Shown here one piece after another: positions 37,919-48,364 of a stretch of 64,000 bases of DNA; positions within the stretch are counted from its first letter, which is position 1; each line of letters opens with the position of its first letter. The notes beneath the pieces are model-generated. The model saw only the letters and a program-made list of their open reading frames with translations. It was not told the DNA's origin and ran no database searches. The DNA is from Diadema setosum. Its lineage: Eukaryota > Echinodermata > Echinoidea > Diadematoida > Diadematidae. Where the stretch lies: the NCBI RefSeq assembly GCF_964275005.1, contig NC_092699.1, forward strand, positions 19,520,901 to 19,584,900, read 5' to 3'. The position numbers and the translations under genes are program-made.

Positions 37919-38771
37919 TGTGTGTCAACATGATAACGTGAAACTATAATTCCATGAACTCTCTTCTCCTTAGTAATAAGGAGAAGAGTAATAATAATAA
38001 TAGTAATGATAAGAATAATAATTCCCCTTGATAATGTCCTTTGTTATTCAGACTCAAAACATTCTACTCGTTTAATAACATTGCTCTATTCATCATCGAT
38101 GTAAACATGAGTACGTTGTGGAATTGTCTACCATTTATCGAAGCTAGAACTGACGTCTATCAGTGAAAGCTCGAGTCTGTGAACACATTGTAAAGTCACT
38201 AGATGCCAGATAGAGCTGTGACAGAGGTGACCCACTCTTCTTTTTCACCACTCGGTACCTCTGCAGTCGTAGCATGCCACGAAACTGTAACGCCAGCTGA
38301 TATGTAGCTCTTGATCTTCGTTCTTGGACTAATACAGATGTAGATGGTCCAGGGACTGATTGATCGTAACGGGATCACAATGTCAACCATCCAGTGTATC
38401 CTGTGACGTTCCTATCCCCGGCTGAATATGAGCTATGGCGGCAGGAGAGGATCACAGGACAGGGATCGACAAGTAGGCCCCAACTGTCATACAACAATAT
38501 TGTATTTCAAACAACCAATTAAGCATGGTGATTGCATTACTATGATTACACTTTTTTTTTCGATATTCACAAACGCAATTTTATGTTTAGGTAGCTTACA
38601 AGAAGCATGAACGAAAAATGTAGTTTAAAGGACATGATACATACATGTTTTTTTTTTCCCTTTCTCTCTTATAATTTTACTTTTTTTATTGTCTTCGATG
38701 CAACTCAATGCAAAGTGTAATTCAAAGAGTATACGAAACATCGTGAAAAGTTAATTTAGTGTCTGAGTATT
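37919..38771. other. Intergenic, no gene recognised
   Basis: Contains a 12-base-arm hairpin (CTCTTCTCCTTA, 37961-37988) followed by TAA-rich simple sequence, and a minus-strand frame at 38199-38390 of uncertain meaning. Nothing else is recognised. Confidence 0.5.
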
Positions 38772-38860
38772 TAATAGCCATGGCACAAAATTATGGGCAT
38801 CATACTCGCCGGGTGTTATACGCCCATATTTTGTTTGTCTGTTTTTAATCATGGCTATTA
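38772..38860. repeat. Imperfect hairpin, TAATAGCCATG arms
   Basis: TAATAGCCATGG and CACAAAATTATGGGC on the left pair with GCCCATATTTTGT and CATGGCTATTA on the right, with a small loop and one bulge. It is probably a short foldback repeat. Confidence 0.7.
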
Positions 38861-38876
38861 CTTATGAAATAGTATA

Positions 38877-39039
38877 CAAATAGTGAATGGTCACGAGTGC
38901 AATGGTACGAGATTTCGCACGAGGTGAAAGATAGAGGCGCTCTATTCAACGAGGCGAAGCCGAGTTGAATAGTGCGCCTCATCTTTCACCGAGTGCGAAA
39001 TCTCGTTCCATTGCACGAGTAAAGACCATACACTATTTG
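38877..39039. mobile_element. 163-bp hairpin element
   Basis: CAAATAGTG ... CGAGTGCAATGG, GAGATTTCGCAC, GGTGAAAGAT and CTATTCAAC all recur inverted in the second half. The whole sequence folds as one long stem. It sits a few bases from the next foldback element at 39043. Family not recognised. Confidence 0.7.
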
Positions 39040-39042
39040 ATT

Positions 39043-39483
39043 TATACAACGTCCAAGTAGATCTTTTTGGTCTAAGTAGGCCTAGAAGTCTATAGGGCCT
39101 ATATGTATGAAAAATATAGACATACTTACATGTGGATCCACTGCGATTCTCCTTCTGGCTTGTGCAATCAGTGTAGTTACAGGTCACAGCTATACTAGCG
39201 CTGATGAATACACGTACACTAGCACTACGTAGGCCTACGTACGCGCATGCATGTACCGCACACGTACCTGCGCTAGCTGCATGCGATCCTCAATATGCAA
39301 CACACAGTACACGCAGTACCGTACATTATTTCTCGAACCGTGGAATAGAACGAAAAAATCGAACCAAGTTGCACGCAAAAATAGAACCAAAATTGCATGG
39401 CGCGTTGAATGGAGTGCTTATTTAATATCACGTCACCAACAATCCTCCAATCAAATTACAAGGATCTACTTGGACGTTGTATA
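39043..39483. mobile_element. 441-bp element with inverted ends TATACAACGTCCAAGTAGATC-type
   Basis: The left end TATACAACGTCCAAGTAGAT recurs exactly inverted at the right end, just before ATTGG. The interior is not palindromic and contains CpG- and taggcct-rich sequence. No coding region. Confidence 0.65.
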
Positions 39484-40386
39484 ATTGGTGTTTATCTACG
39501 TCGATAAAGAGCACTTTGTCAATCAGTTGCGATAAAAACATCTCGAGGCAAGAATCATTAATTTGCACAATCTATGTCAACTCTATAATGTTATAGTTCT
39601 GTGCCATGGTATAAAAGGCTGCAACTATATTAACTAGAGAGCATTTGTTCTTATTTTTTCACAAGCATTTCTTTTTAATATTGTGAAGGAAGATATATGA
39701 CAGTTATGTCTGTATTCTTACACATTATAGCCTTTTAGGGGGATAGTTCTAGAAAAATAAATAGATTATAGATGATTATGTGTAGTTTTATTGCCGCATA
39801 GCCGTAGGCCTATCTTTCATTTCCAAACTACATCCTATACTAAAATCCATTCTTTTTCAAAGCTGTAGTTGTACCCCTCCCCCCTCAATAAAAAATAAAC
39901 AAAATAAATGCAACGACAGCACACAAGCATAATTAGTCCACTTATCCCGCTATCTCCTAGTCATGTCCATTTAGCTTCGAGCAGACTCGCGAACATAATC
40001 ACTATTTATTTTCCATTCTCTCTATGCTATATGCTTCTGATGTTTTTAACTTTTCCCGGCCACCCACTTGGTATACATGACATGACTTTCCTTATACATC
40101 GTCCTAATTGACTCCAGAGTCAACGTGGTATGCAACATCTGACTGCCGGTAATGACATCAATCCATTAGCGATTAAAATTTGATAGCTTAACTTAAGGCC
40201 AGGCATGACCGTCCCTGTTAACCGCTGATGCAGTTGGGGTGAGCGACCGAGCGAGTAACTGGACCGTAACAGCAAGAGCTTCGAGAGGCCGCCGCTTTGG
40301 GTAGCAGGGTGGGTAAGCGTGAGGTGGAAGGGGTTGGGTGAAGTGGAATCCATTTCAGGTGACAGCAGCTGACTACACTTTAGTCA
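39484..40386. other. Intergenic, nothing recognised
   Basis: AT-rich sequence with no recognised gene or repeat family. A poly-C run begins at about 40387. Confidence 0.5.
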
Positions 40387-40422
40387 CCCCCCCCCCCCCC
40401 GGGAAATAACGCTAATAATACT

Positions 40423-40424
40423 AC

Positions 40425-40474
<50 letters not shown>

Positions 40475-40492
40475 ATAATAATAATAATAATG

Positions 40493-40554
<62 letters not shown>

Positions 40555-40803
40555 TGTTTTGGATATAAACTCCAAATTTTATTGTCCAAGAATGGAAATT
40601 CTTTTTGCCCAATTGATCGTGGGCCCGGCAGCCACTGAGCAGCGCCAGATCGACGTTGCTCTAACCTTTTCAACTGTTGAACGGCAAACAAGGTAGCAGC
40701 AACTCCCATCTTTTAACGTCTTTCGGTATGACGCGGCCGGGGTTTGAACCCACGACCTCCCGATTGTGAGGGCAGCCGCTCTACTCACTGAGCCAACACA
40801 TAA
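40423..40803 (-). mobile_element. tRNA-derived SINE with (ATT)n tail
   Basis: The minus strand reads a pol III A-box TGGCTCAGTGAG (40795-40784) and B-box GGTTCAAACCC (40750-40740) at tRNA-like spacing, with stem-like GGAGGTCGTGGG before the B-box. A body of about 180 bases follows, then an ATT/CTA tail (40554-40423) next to poly-C. This is the standard layout of a tRNA-SINE. It is not a functional tRNA gene, since no clean acceptor stem or downstream terminator is seen. Confidence 0.82.
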
Positions 40804-40894
40804 GCATGCAAATACTCGTTTATCTATTTGTTTGTTATCGAAGTTAATGTTTATTGTGTTGTTATCAGAAGACCAAATACCTGCAACTGGTGTA

Positions 40895-41085
40895 AGATGG
40901 TGTTCAGAAGGTAAATTCGTTAATCCGAAAATTAAAAGAAGGTGCGTATACTACTGACGAACCTTCGCAATAACGAACTTAATTTCGTTTTCGGATCAAC
41001 GAATCCTTTGGAACAACGAACCTCATTTCACTTTTGGATCAATCAACCTTCGGTATATGAAACGACCCTATTCGGAATAAAGGGC
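40895..41085. mobile_element. Partial foldback element, TTCGTTAATCCGAA units
   Basis: A short left arm (TTCGTTAATCCGAAAAT) and a longer inverted arm (AATAACGAAC, TCGGATCAACGAA) use the same units as 30240-31120. It is degraded relative to that element. Confidence 0.6.
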
Positions 41086-42174
41086 TGCTGCTAATATGCT
41101 TAGATCCAAGAAGTAATAATATTTATGCTTTAAAAAAAGCTGTGAAAAAACAAACAAACATCAATTTCCTCACCCCAAGAGGTCGTACGTATAGATGTAC
41201 CACGGCAAAGAACTTACATTCAAAGGATACTATACAAGAAGCTGACTAGGAAACGAACTGTAGACATTTATGTAGACTAAGACATGTAAATGATAAATGA
41301 ATACACTTAGGAATAAAAATACAGTCAAATAGGAGTAAGCTCCAATGCATTGATCTTACGTTCATTCATGTTTTATTCTATGAATCCGTCAATTCATTTA
41401 TTGTGTTCTATAAAGATGGGAAGAGTATTACAAGGAATAATCAAATAACGAGTAATTGAGGAAATTCTGAAGACAATTCGGCATTCTCGCCAGATAATGA
41501 TGAGAACGATGTTTGGATCGCGCAGGATGACGTCGTCAGACAAGGAATACTTCAAGAAGCGTCAACGTTCAACAGACAGAGTCAGTACACTAGTGCAGTG
41601 CTGGTCATTCGACTTTAGATAGTGACAACTACTGAGTATATTAATATGAAGTCTAAAGTATGTATTTTTTTCTTTCAGTTTGTGAGTGTGAATCCATAAA
41701 AACGAAAGCGTTTAAAAGACAAAAAGGTTTGTATGCAAATGCTGGCTAAGGGCATGGAGCTATTCGGTTAATTGTATAGCTCCATGCTATGGGCGACACC
41801 CATATTAATTTTGTAACAGGCGACAGCCCAAACCTTGTTTATATGGACTTGTTCGGCTTCTAAAGAACTCACGAGCCAAAAATCATTGTATGGCAATTCA
41901 AAGACACCATGCTCATCATGAAGAGGATTGATTCTTCTATCTGAGTTCAGCCGATGAGTAAAATGAAATGACGTGTTTGAAAAAACAGACGGGACAAAAA
42001 GATGACGGCCCAATAGTAAACGAACAAACAAACAGACAAAACCGTCAGAGACAGTATAGGTGCTGTTGAGAGAGAAGCAATAAGGTAGGATGTCGATTTT
42101 TCGCAAATGTGTGTACCGAAAAAAAAAAACTGTTTGTAAAAAAGGTTGACTCGTCATTTTGTGTAATCCAACGT

Positions 42175-42233
42175 AAAAAAAAAAGAAGAAAAAAAGAAGA
42201 AGAAAAGAAAGAAAGAAAGAAAGAAAGAAAGAA
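42175..42233. repeat. (GAAA)n-rich purine tract
   Basis: Poly-A, GAA and then about seven GAAA units. Simple sequence. Confidence 0.9.
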
Positions 42234-43458
42234 GTGACAGAATGCAAAATTGCGAATGAAGTAGGCTTATTTGTGGTTCAACATGTGGGCGCGATTTGTG
42301 GTCCATTTCGGTGGATCGTGAAATTTGATGCGACATAGACATAAAACGGCTGTACAGAGTGCTTAGCTGATTGCCCGCATTATATCCTATCCACATTGCC
42401 ATAGCAACCGAGGAAATAGTCACATGTGTTTGTGCGAAAATAGCTCGAATCTAATAACTTTAAAGTGAGCACAAGATTTCCGGCCATTTCTTGCAATATT
42501 AAATGAGTCATACTGTCATAGCCCTCTTTTTCCGACCATTATACATTTATAGTTCTACCAGGTTTATCTACATAGGGACAGTCGTGAGTATCAGAGAAGA
42601 ATGTTACATGTCAATAACATAAAGCAAAGTAGCGCAGTCATGAAGATGCCAAATGCACCGCCTGTTATTTTCTCTTGATGTGCAATGCGTCTTTTAGTGA
42701 GGTCAGGAGTTAATCTTTTGATTCGGTATATCATGATGAGTTGTAATGTTTGATCAGTAAAGTGTTCGTCTCTTTGCCTTTATCATAATCTTACCTTTAC
42801 ATGATACCTGTGTCACGCTGTTCTTTGTTCTGGAGTTTTGCATTCAGAGAGGTACACCTTTTAATACATTTGGCGAGTGATTTCTTTAAGATGCGTGATG
42901 TCTAAACAGAGGGCACGTCTTGGCCGTATGACTAAACTTGACTTTCTGCCAAGCCATTCATGTTTCATTCTGGTACACGTATCAAAGATCCTTTTTTTTT
43001 CCTTTCGTATAGTCGAGGGGGTGGACCGAACTAGTCTTCTCAATTCAAGGCCTCTTCCTGCTGCTTCTTTCTGCTTGTTTATAGATTTTTTTTTCTCTTG
43101 CGTGGTTATAACTACTTTTTTTTTTCTTGTAGAAGATGAGAAGTCAGTCGCGGTGAAGACAGTAGTATGTTAGGAAATGTGCATTCGTCGCAGACATGGT
43201 CTAAGTCAGCAGGTAGCGAGATAAAGCACTGAGTGATCACTTAACTTGTGACATGCTTCGGAGGTCGGGGAGCAAGGGACCAGAATGGTTCATTCAACTC
43301 GTTCCGCAGCTTGTCATCATTGAAATCTGTCACGAGAGATATCGCTGAATGTACATCGAGGAGTGCCAATACCCAACCCACGCTACTGAGCTGAGTCTGC
43401 CTTGATCAGAGATTCTTCGAACATGGCTTTCTCTATAATACGTACAGGCCTAGTGGCC

Positions 43459-43510
43459 AAAAAAAAAAATAAATAAATAAATAAATAAAAGAATAAAAAA
43501 AAATAAAAAA
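43459..43510. repeat. (AAAT)n simple repeat
   Basis: A-run followed by AAAT units with interruptions. Simple sequence. Confidence 0.9.
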
Positions 43511-45199
43511 TGTTGCGGATTTATTTTGCACTGATCACAATTTGTTATTAACAGCACATAACAAATCAAATGAAACGTGTATTTGATAAAACCATACAGT
43601 TAACACTAACAACAAGGAGGACTGGTTGTGTAGCCCGACATATTTGATACTGTATCAGTGTCCAATTCTGTATCTTTATCATGAGAGTAAAAAGTCTTTA
43701 GCTAGTCCATCCTGGTGAATATTGGTGCAGCAGGGGATTAGATAAAAGGGTTTCAATGTGGGATCTGCTGCATTATCCCATGCTTGTGATCGATGGTTGA
43801 AGATATCGCAAACGTTTTCAGTCTCATACAGCGAAGGCGATCAAATTCAAAATGTGACCAGTGCGAGCAAAGTGGTCCTTGGACTAACAATTTTCAATCA
43901 GCCACGCAGTAGTCAAGTTAAATGCTTAACAACAGTCTTGTGTTTGCTTAACCTGCAAGGTCGCACAGCCGCGATGGCAAGTGGGCAGCAGGGACAGTTG
44001 CCTAACTCTCGAGAATTTCAGAGCATGCCTTTCACAGGACACAGATTATACTATCGTCTAAAAATATGAACAACTGAAAGTACGATGTGGCAACAGTTTC
44101 CTTAAATAATGAAAAACCATTAAACAAAAGATAAGGGAGTGAAGAAATGGCGAACATTCGGAGCAAAGAGGTAATGCGGAGTACAATTGCCCCTTCTAAA
44201 GAAAAACGTTATTTTTTACCCGCAATGCAAGAATAATACTTCAAAATAAACCATCTCGAGGTTTTCACTGTGGATCAGTTATAGTTGAATGGTCAGAGCT
44301 TAACATCCTCAGTTTATAATGATTTTAATACAAATCAAATTTCATCTAAAGCAGAACAGCAAGTTCTTCTATATAGTCATCATTGTTATACTTCTCATTA
44401 AGTTTCCCGTTCTTCTGTTTGTGTTGACAGCGTTTTCGACTCGCCTGTGATAGGATATAGAGCAAACTATAAAGTTTACATTGAAATGTAGAAATAACAT
44501 GCGTGGATACATATCACTTACTTGTTTATGTGTGTTTATAGGCCTATGTATTGGTAAGTTCGTTACGCCCTACATTTGAATTTAAACTGAGAAAGCATTT
44601 GTTGTCGACATACAATATTACATAGGCCTAAGTTGTTTATGAAATTGTTTATGAAATCTCTCTTGTCCTGACGATGGAATGGCTTGTTCACGGACCTCTC
44701 TTTTCTCTTTGTCTTTTTTCTCCTCCTTGCCCTTCTTCTCTATTCTCGCTTCTCCCTTCTGCCTGTTCTATGTTGTGTTTTAATGTCACATGTGTCCATC
44801 GTTCATGCCATGATTTGTATCTTTTGTTTACAAATAATGCATTTTTGTGTTGTTGTTTTTTCTGCGTTACCAAGTGTGTATAAATGTATTGTTTCTTGTT
44901 ACCGTATACTTGGTATACCCACCGCTAAATGGATAAAATTATTGTCTGAACATTGCAGCAATTCTGGCATTGATAGTTTCGTACTATTTAAGTACTACTT
45001 ACAATATGCTCTTATAATAACAGTAAACAAATATTTGTTCAACATACACTACGATAGGCCTACTTCAATGGACAGATGCATATTGTTTACCGAGGGATCC
45101 ACATCTAGTACAATCTGTGCTTTTGAGTGGTTCACTCTTTTCAATCACTTTAATTACTTCCTAATGTTTCTGCAAAGTATACATTGTTTGACTTAAACT

Positions 45200-45266
45200 A
45201 CACATTCACATTGTACTCTGGTCGCTTTTTTGTTGATGAAGATGGAAATAAAGAATTGAATTAAGT
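45200..45266 (+). mobile_element. Possible retroposon 3' end
   Basis: The stretch GATGAAGATGGAAATAAAGA followed by ATTGAATTAAG resembles the AATAAA-plus-pentamer ends of the other retroposons here, especially 22131-22180. It is short, so the call is tentative. Confidence 0.35.
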
Positions 45267-45611
45267 TATTTGTGAGTGTGTGTTGTACTGAGTACTGTAA
45301 ATTTGGCTACAATAAAACAAATTATGTCAGTTGTCGTAATTAGAGGTACCTTTATTTGGCATTTCATAAACTTAATCACACTCTGAACTATGCGGTCATG
45401 CTATGAACAAGAATGTGGACGGTAAGACAGTCAGAAGATTCGATGCCTCACATTGATTATTTCTCATGTATCAATGCCCAAATCGATGTCGTTTATAGCT
45501 TCTCGGCTTGTGAATATCATTAGAATCATTCATGAGCGAAATTAGGATCTCGACGAGAGTTCACGCTTTAGCGCCCTCAACGTCGTACTGTGTAGAGGAC
45601 GTCTAGTGAGC

Positions 45612-45642
45612 GTTGCTATCGTCAACTGTGCTTCATGGAAAC
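45612..45642 (+). promoter_or_regulatory. CFAP74: Tandem RFX X-box-like sites upstream of CFAP74
   Basis: GTTGCTATCGTCAAC (45612-45626) and GTGCTTCATGGAAAC (45628-45642) each resemble the RFX X-box, GTTGCC-n-GGCAAC with a short spacer. The first has a strong left half and the second a strong right half (CATGGAAAC). They lie about 50-80 bases before a strong splice donor. Known biology: RFX factors drive motile-cilium genes through X-boxes close to the transcription start. Both sites are imperfect. Confidence 0.5.
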
Positions 45643-45644
45643 GA

Positions 45645-45694
45645 TGAGAAATGCCATAAACGCGACTAAAAACTGCCCATTACTGACTCAATAG
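45645..45694 (+). other. CFAP74: Probable 5' noncoding exon of CFAP74 (start unknown)
   Basis: A strong donor, ATAG|GTATGT, ends an exon at 45694. The coding exon at 48050 opens with a splice acceptor 31 bases before its ATG, so an upstream exon is required, and this is the best donor I see close to the X-box-like sites. The 5' boundary is a guess. Confidence 0.45.
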
Positions 45695-48049
45695 GTATGT
45701 AGTAATCAAACCAATGCTACCTTATACCTTTTTTCTATCCATGCAGGCTTGAATTGCAATCTGTCTTCTTACGACAGGGGTTAAATGTCTTCTATCGCTA
45801 TTCTATTGTGTTTCATACCTAGGCCACCTAATGTTCGTAACTCCGAGTCGACGCTCGTGGAATAGGCGAGAGGGCCTTGCGCCAGTTGCGACTTACCCCG
45901 AACCTTCGGCGGAGCTTCGCTCGGCAGTTGCGTGTAGAACATCGAACACTAGCTAGGCTGTGCACACGCTACCAGTACCAGGCCTAACGGTTACAAATGT
46001 ATGTCAATATCACACCTGGATGTATGTAATCGATCTGGCGTTCTGCAGTTTTACAGGCCTTCGAGAGAGATGCAAAATTCTGTTTTTCTCACTGTTGTCA
46101 TTGGCATTGGTTTAGATCTTCAGTAGTAGCCTGTAGCTGTGTCTAGTACAGTAGGCCCTCTAGGCTCTACTAACACTACATAGAGTTCTAACTAGAAACA
46201 AGCTCCAGAAAAATAGACCAATCCCGGGGCCCTGCGTACGTGTTGGGGACGCTGGCGCGGTTACTAACGTTATAGTGTTCTGTATAGAGTAGGTCATTTC
46301 TAGGCTTTATAGCATAGGATGCAGGTAGAGTCTAAATTATTATTGTATGGTAGCTCTACTACACATCGACCACCCTTTTTGAAACCGACCGCATTGTTTT
46401 GGCGCACAGAATGCTTAGTACGCACTAACAGTTACACTGCGCGCAGAGCACATAAAAATGTATTGGCTTTGACCGTTAATGAGGATGTGTGGGAAAACGC
46501 TAAAATTCACTGTTCATTAAAGGTTTTAATCAAGGACAAAATTTCGAATGAATATTTTAACCGAATCGTAATGTAATGTCAATGCATTTTCTAAAAAGCT
46601 TCGTACAACACGGTGTTCAATACAACTCATTTTGTGTGCATTGTCAATGCAAAAACAGCGGTCGATTTAAAAAAGGAGCGGCACCACGGGGAGCTGAAAA
46701 GAGGCCACGCAAATTCAACGGCGATATTTTTGCATTGAAACTTCGAATTAAAAAGGGAACAACAGCATTTGATAGTGCTGGATTTTCTCAATCACATACA
46801 TTGTGCAGACGTAGGTTAAGTTTTTACGTGAATTTCAGTGTTAGATATTCTTATCAAGTAAATAAAAATTAGGCGGTCGATGAGTAATAGGTCCAACCAT
46901 ACTTGTAGACTTAACCATAGCCTTACATCACAAGCTGGATAGAACCCTGTAAATATCCATTTCCCTATAGGCCTAATGTTAGATAGACACACTGCATATG
47001 CAGACACATTGCTGTTTTGTGTGAATTGTCTGATTCAGTGATTGTGTCTAGTCTAGACGTGGTCTTAATACTCTTATCTTAACCTGTTCCTTCCGCAATT
47101 CTCTGAGAGCCTCCAATGCAATGCCCTATAACAAGAATCTTCTTGCAGGTCGTTCGACTGAGAATTCACAGGTTTGTGATTTAAAACCTTTGTGAAAGCA
47201 GTCAAGCCGAACATGTATCCCCCTTTCCACTTTCAACTACAAGTGCCATCGAACAATGCCAAATATCGATCGGGCGCGAGGTATGAATAGAGCATGTGCT
47301 GATGGGCTCACAAACTTTTGTTTTACACAAAAAAGGCACCTGAATGGGGTCAGCAAACACAAAAATCTACTGAGCTCAGCTTTGATTGTCAATACATCTT
47401 CGTGACATACAAGTTTTACTAAGTACACACTGCATCGGAAAAAAATGCAAATTATACTGCAATACACAGTTTTCATACAAGAAGAAAAGTGATACTGATA
47501 GAAGAATCTCAAATGTTTCTATCGTTGCCATTTTTGTGGGCAGCATAAGACAAACATGGATTTAGGGCACGAATGTAGGCACTCTTGTCTACATTTTGGG
47601 AACCCCATATACCAAGTTCCCGTATATCATCAGTTGATGCCACAGTAGCCCGACCAGACCCCAAGCACGGCATCTCCGTGCGCCAGCTTGTCTACTGCGA
47701 CAGGGCTGTGTATAGTTAACGCAATAGGAACCTGGTACCAGGTTCCCATAAGGAAAGGGTTAACAGCTGCACTCTACTCTATTTATGCACAAACTACTGA
47801 AAAATGAAACTTGTCAGTTACAACTAATGTCTGTCGCAGGTGTGAAAGCTATTCCGTTTACATGACATGATCATAATTGAATACTTTTTGCTCCAATTTG
47901 GCTGGTTTGAGAATATGTTATTGCTTCTTTAGAATCATCAGTAATGGTTTGATTTCTCTAATTGTGAAGCAAAGGATTTCATCTTTTACTAGTTTATATT
48001 GTGCATTATGCACATGACTTAACAGTTTGCTCATTGTTGTCTATCCTAG
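45695..48049 (+). other. CFAP74: Proposed CFAP74 intron 1
   Basis: If the donor at 45695 is correct this is a 2355-base intron. It contains GC-richer stretches near 45830-45960 and 46200-46260, and a 20-bp palindrome at 47727-47746. No coding region is recognised. Confidence 0.5.
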
Positions 48050-48364
48050 AATCCAAGTTTAGTGTACAGCCTCGATCAGCATGGAGGCTTCCATGTCACA
48101 GCAGCAGAGTCAGGCTGAGGAAGGACGCCAGCTGCAGACAGGCTTCACCACCATGGAGGGGACCACCCCTTTGAGTTTCACAGATCCAGAGCTGCACTCT
48201 CCAGCTGTCGGGGGTGGAGCATACCCCTCTAGCTTCCCTCAGTACTCGGCCGAGCCACCCCCATCTTCTTTCCAGCAGGACGGGGCATGGCTAGAGTCTA
48301 GTGCCTTGGAGTACAACAGTGATGAAGATGCTTGGTCCCAGAGCGATGATATTTCACTGATGGA
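48050..48364 (+). CDS. CFAP74: CFAP74 exon with start codon (residues 1-95)
   Basis: The acceptor GTCTATCCTAG precedes a 31-base leader and ATG at 48081. The coding part is rich in Gln, Ser and acidic residues and ends GATGGA|GTGAGT, phase 2. Confidence 0.88.

Larger units (their letters stand above)
41086..45199. other. Intergenic, no gene recognised
   Basis: Apart from GAAA and AAAT simple repeats, I see no coding region, RNA gene or clear transposon. Open frames near 42861-43173, 43758-44069 and 44684-45196 have no domain or splice context. Confidence 0.5.

Noticed and set aside
37961-37988. Hairpin CTCTTCTCCTTA-GTAA-complement as a fourth micro-palindrome
   Set aside because: Arms are perfect but no flanking direct repeat of 7 bp is present and the ends are not CANGG, so it does not fit the class.
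38199-38390. Minus-strand frame with VTVSWHATTAEVPSGEKEEW, faintly like a HYR/hyalin repeat
   Set aside because: Only a few positions fit, the conserved aromatic and Gly positions of HYR are missing, and there are no flanking exons.
40380-40709. Poly-Leu, poly-Tyr and poly-Ile frames
   Set aside because: Translations of the SINE tail trinucleotide repeat in three frames.
40730-40803. Possible functional tRNA gene on the minus strand
   Set aside because: A and B boxes are good, but the acceptor stem does not close and there is a typical SINE body and tail downstream.
44684-45196. 170-residue plus-strand hydrophobic frame
   Set aside because: Runs through pyrimidine-rich, T-rich DNA with a second frame open in parallel; hydrophobicity is explained by base composition.
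45830-45960. GC-rich block as an alternative CFAP74 promoter or CpG island
   Set aside because: It lies downstream of the good donor at 45695 and looks like a dispersed repeat; no donor or X-box-like site accompanies it.
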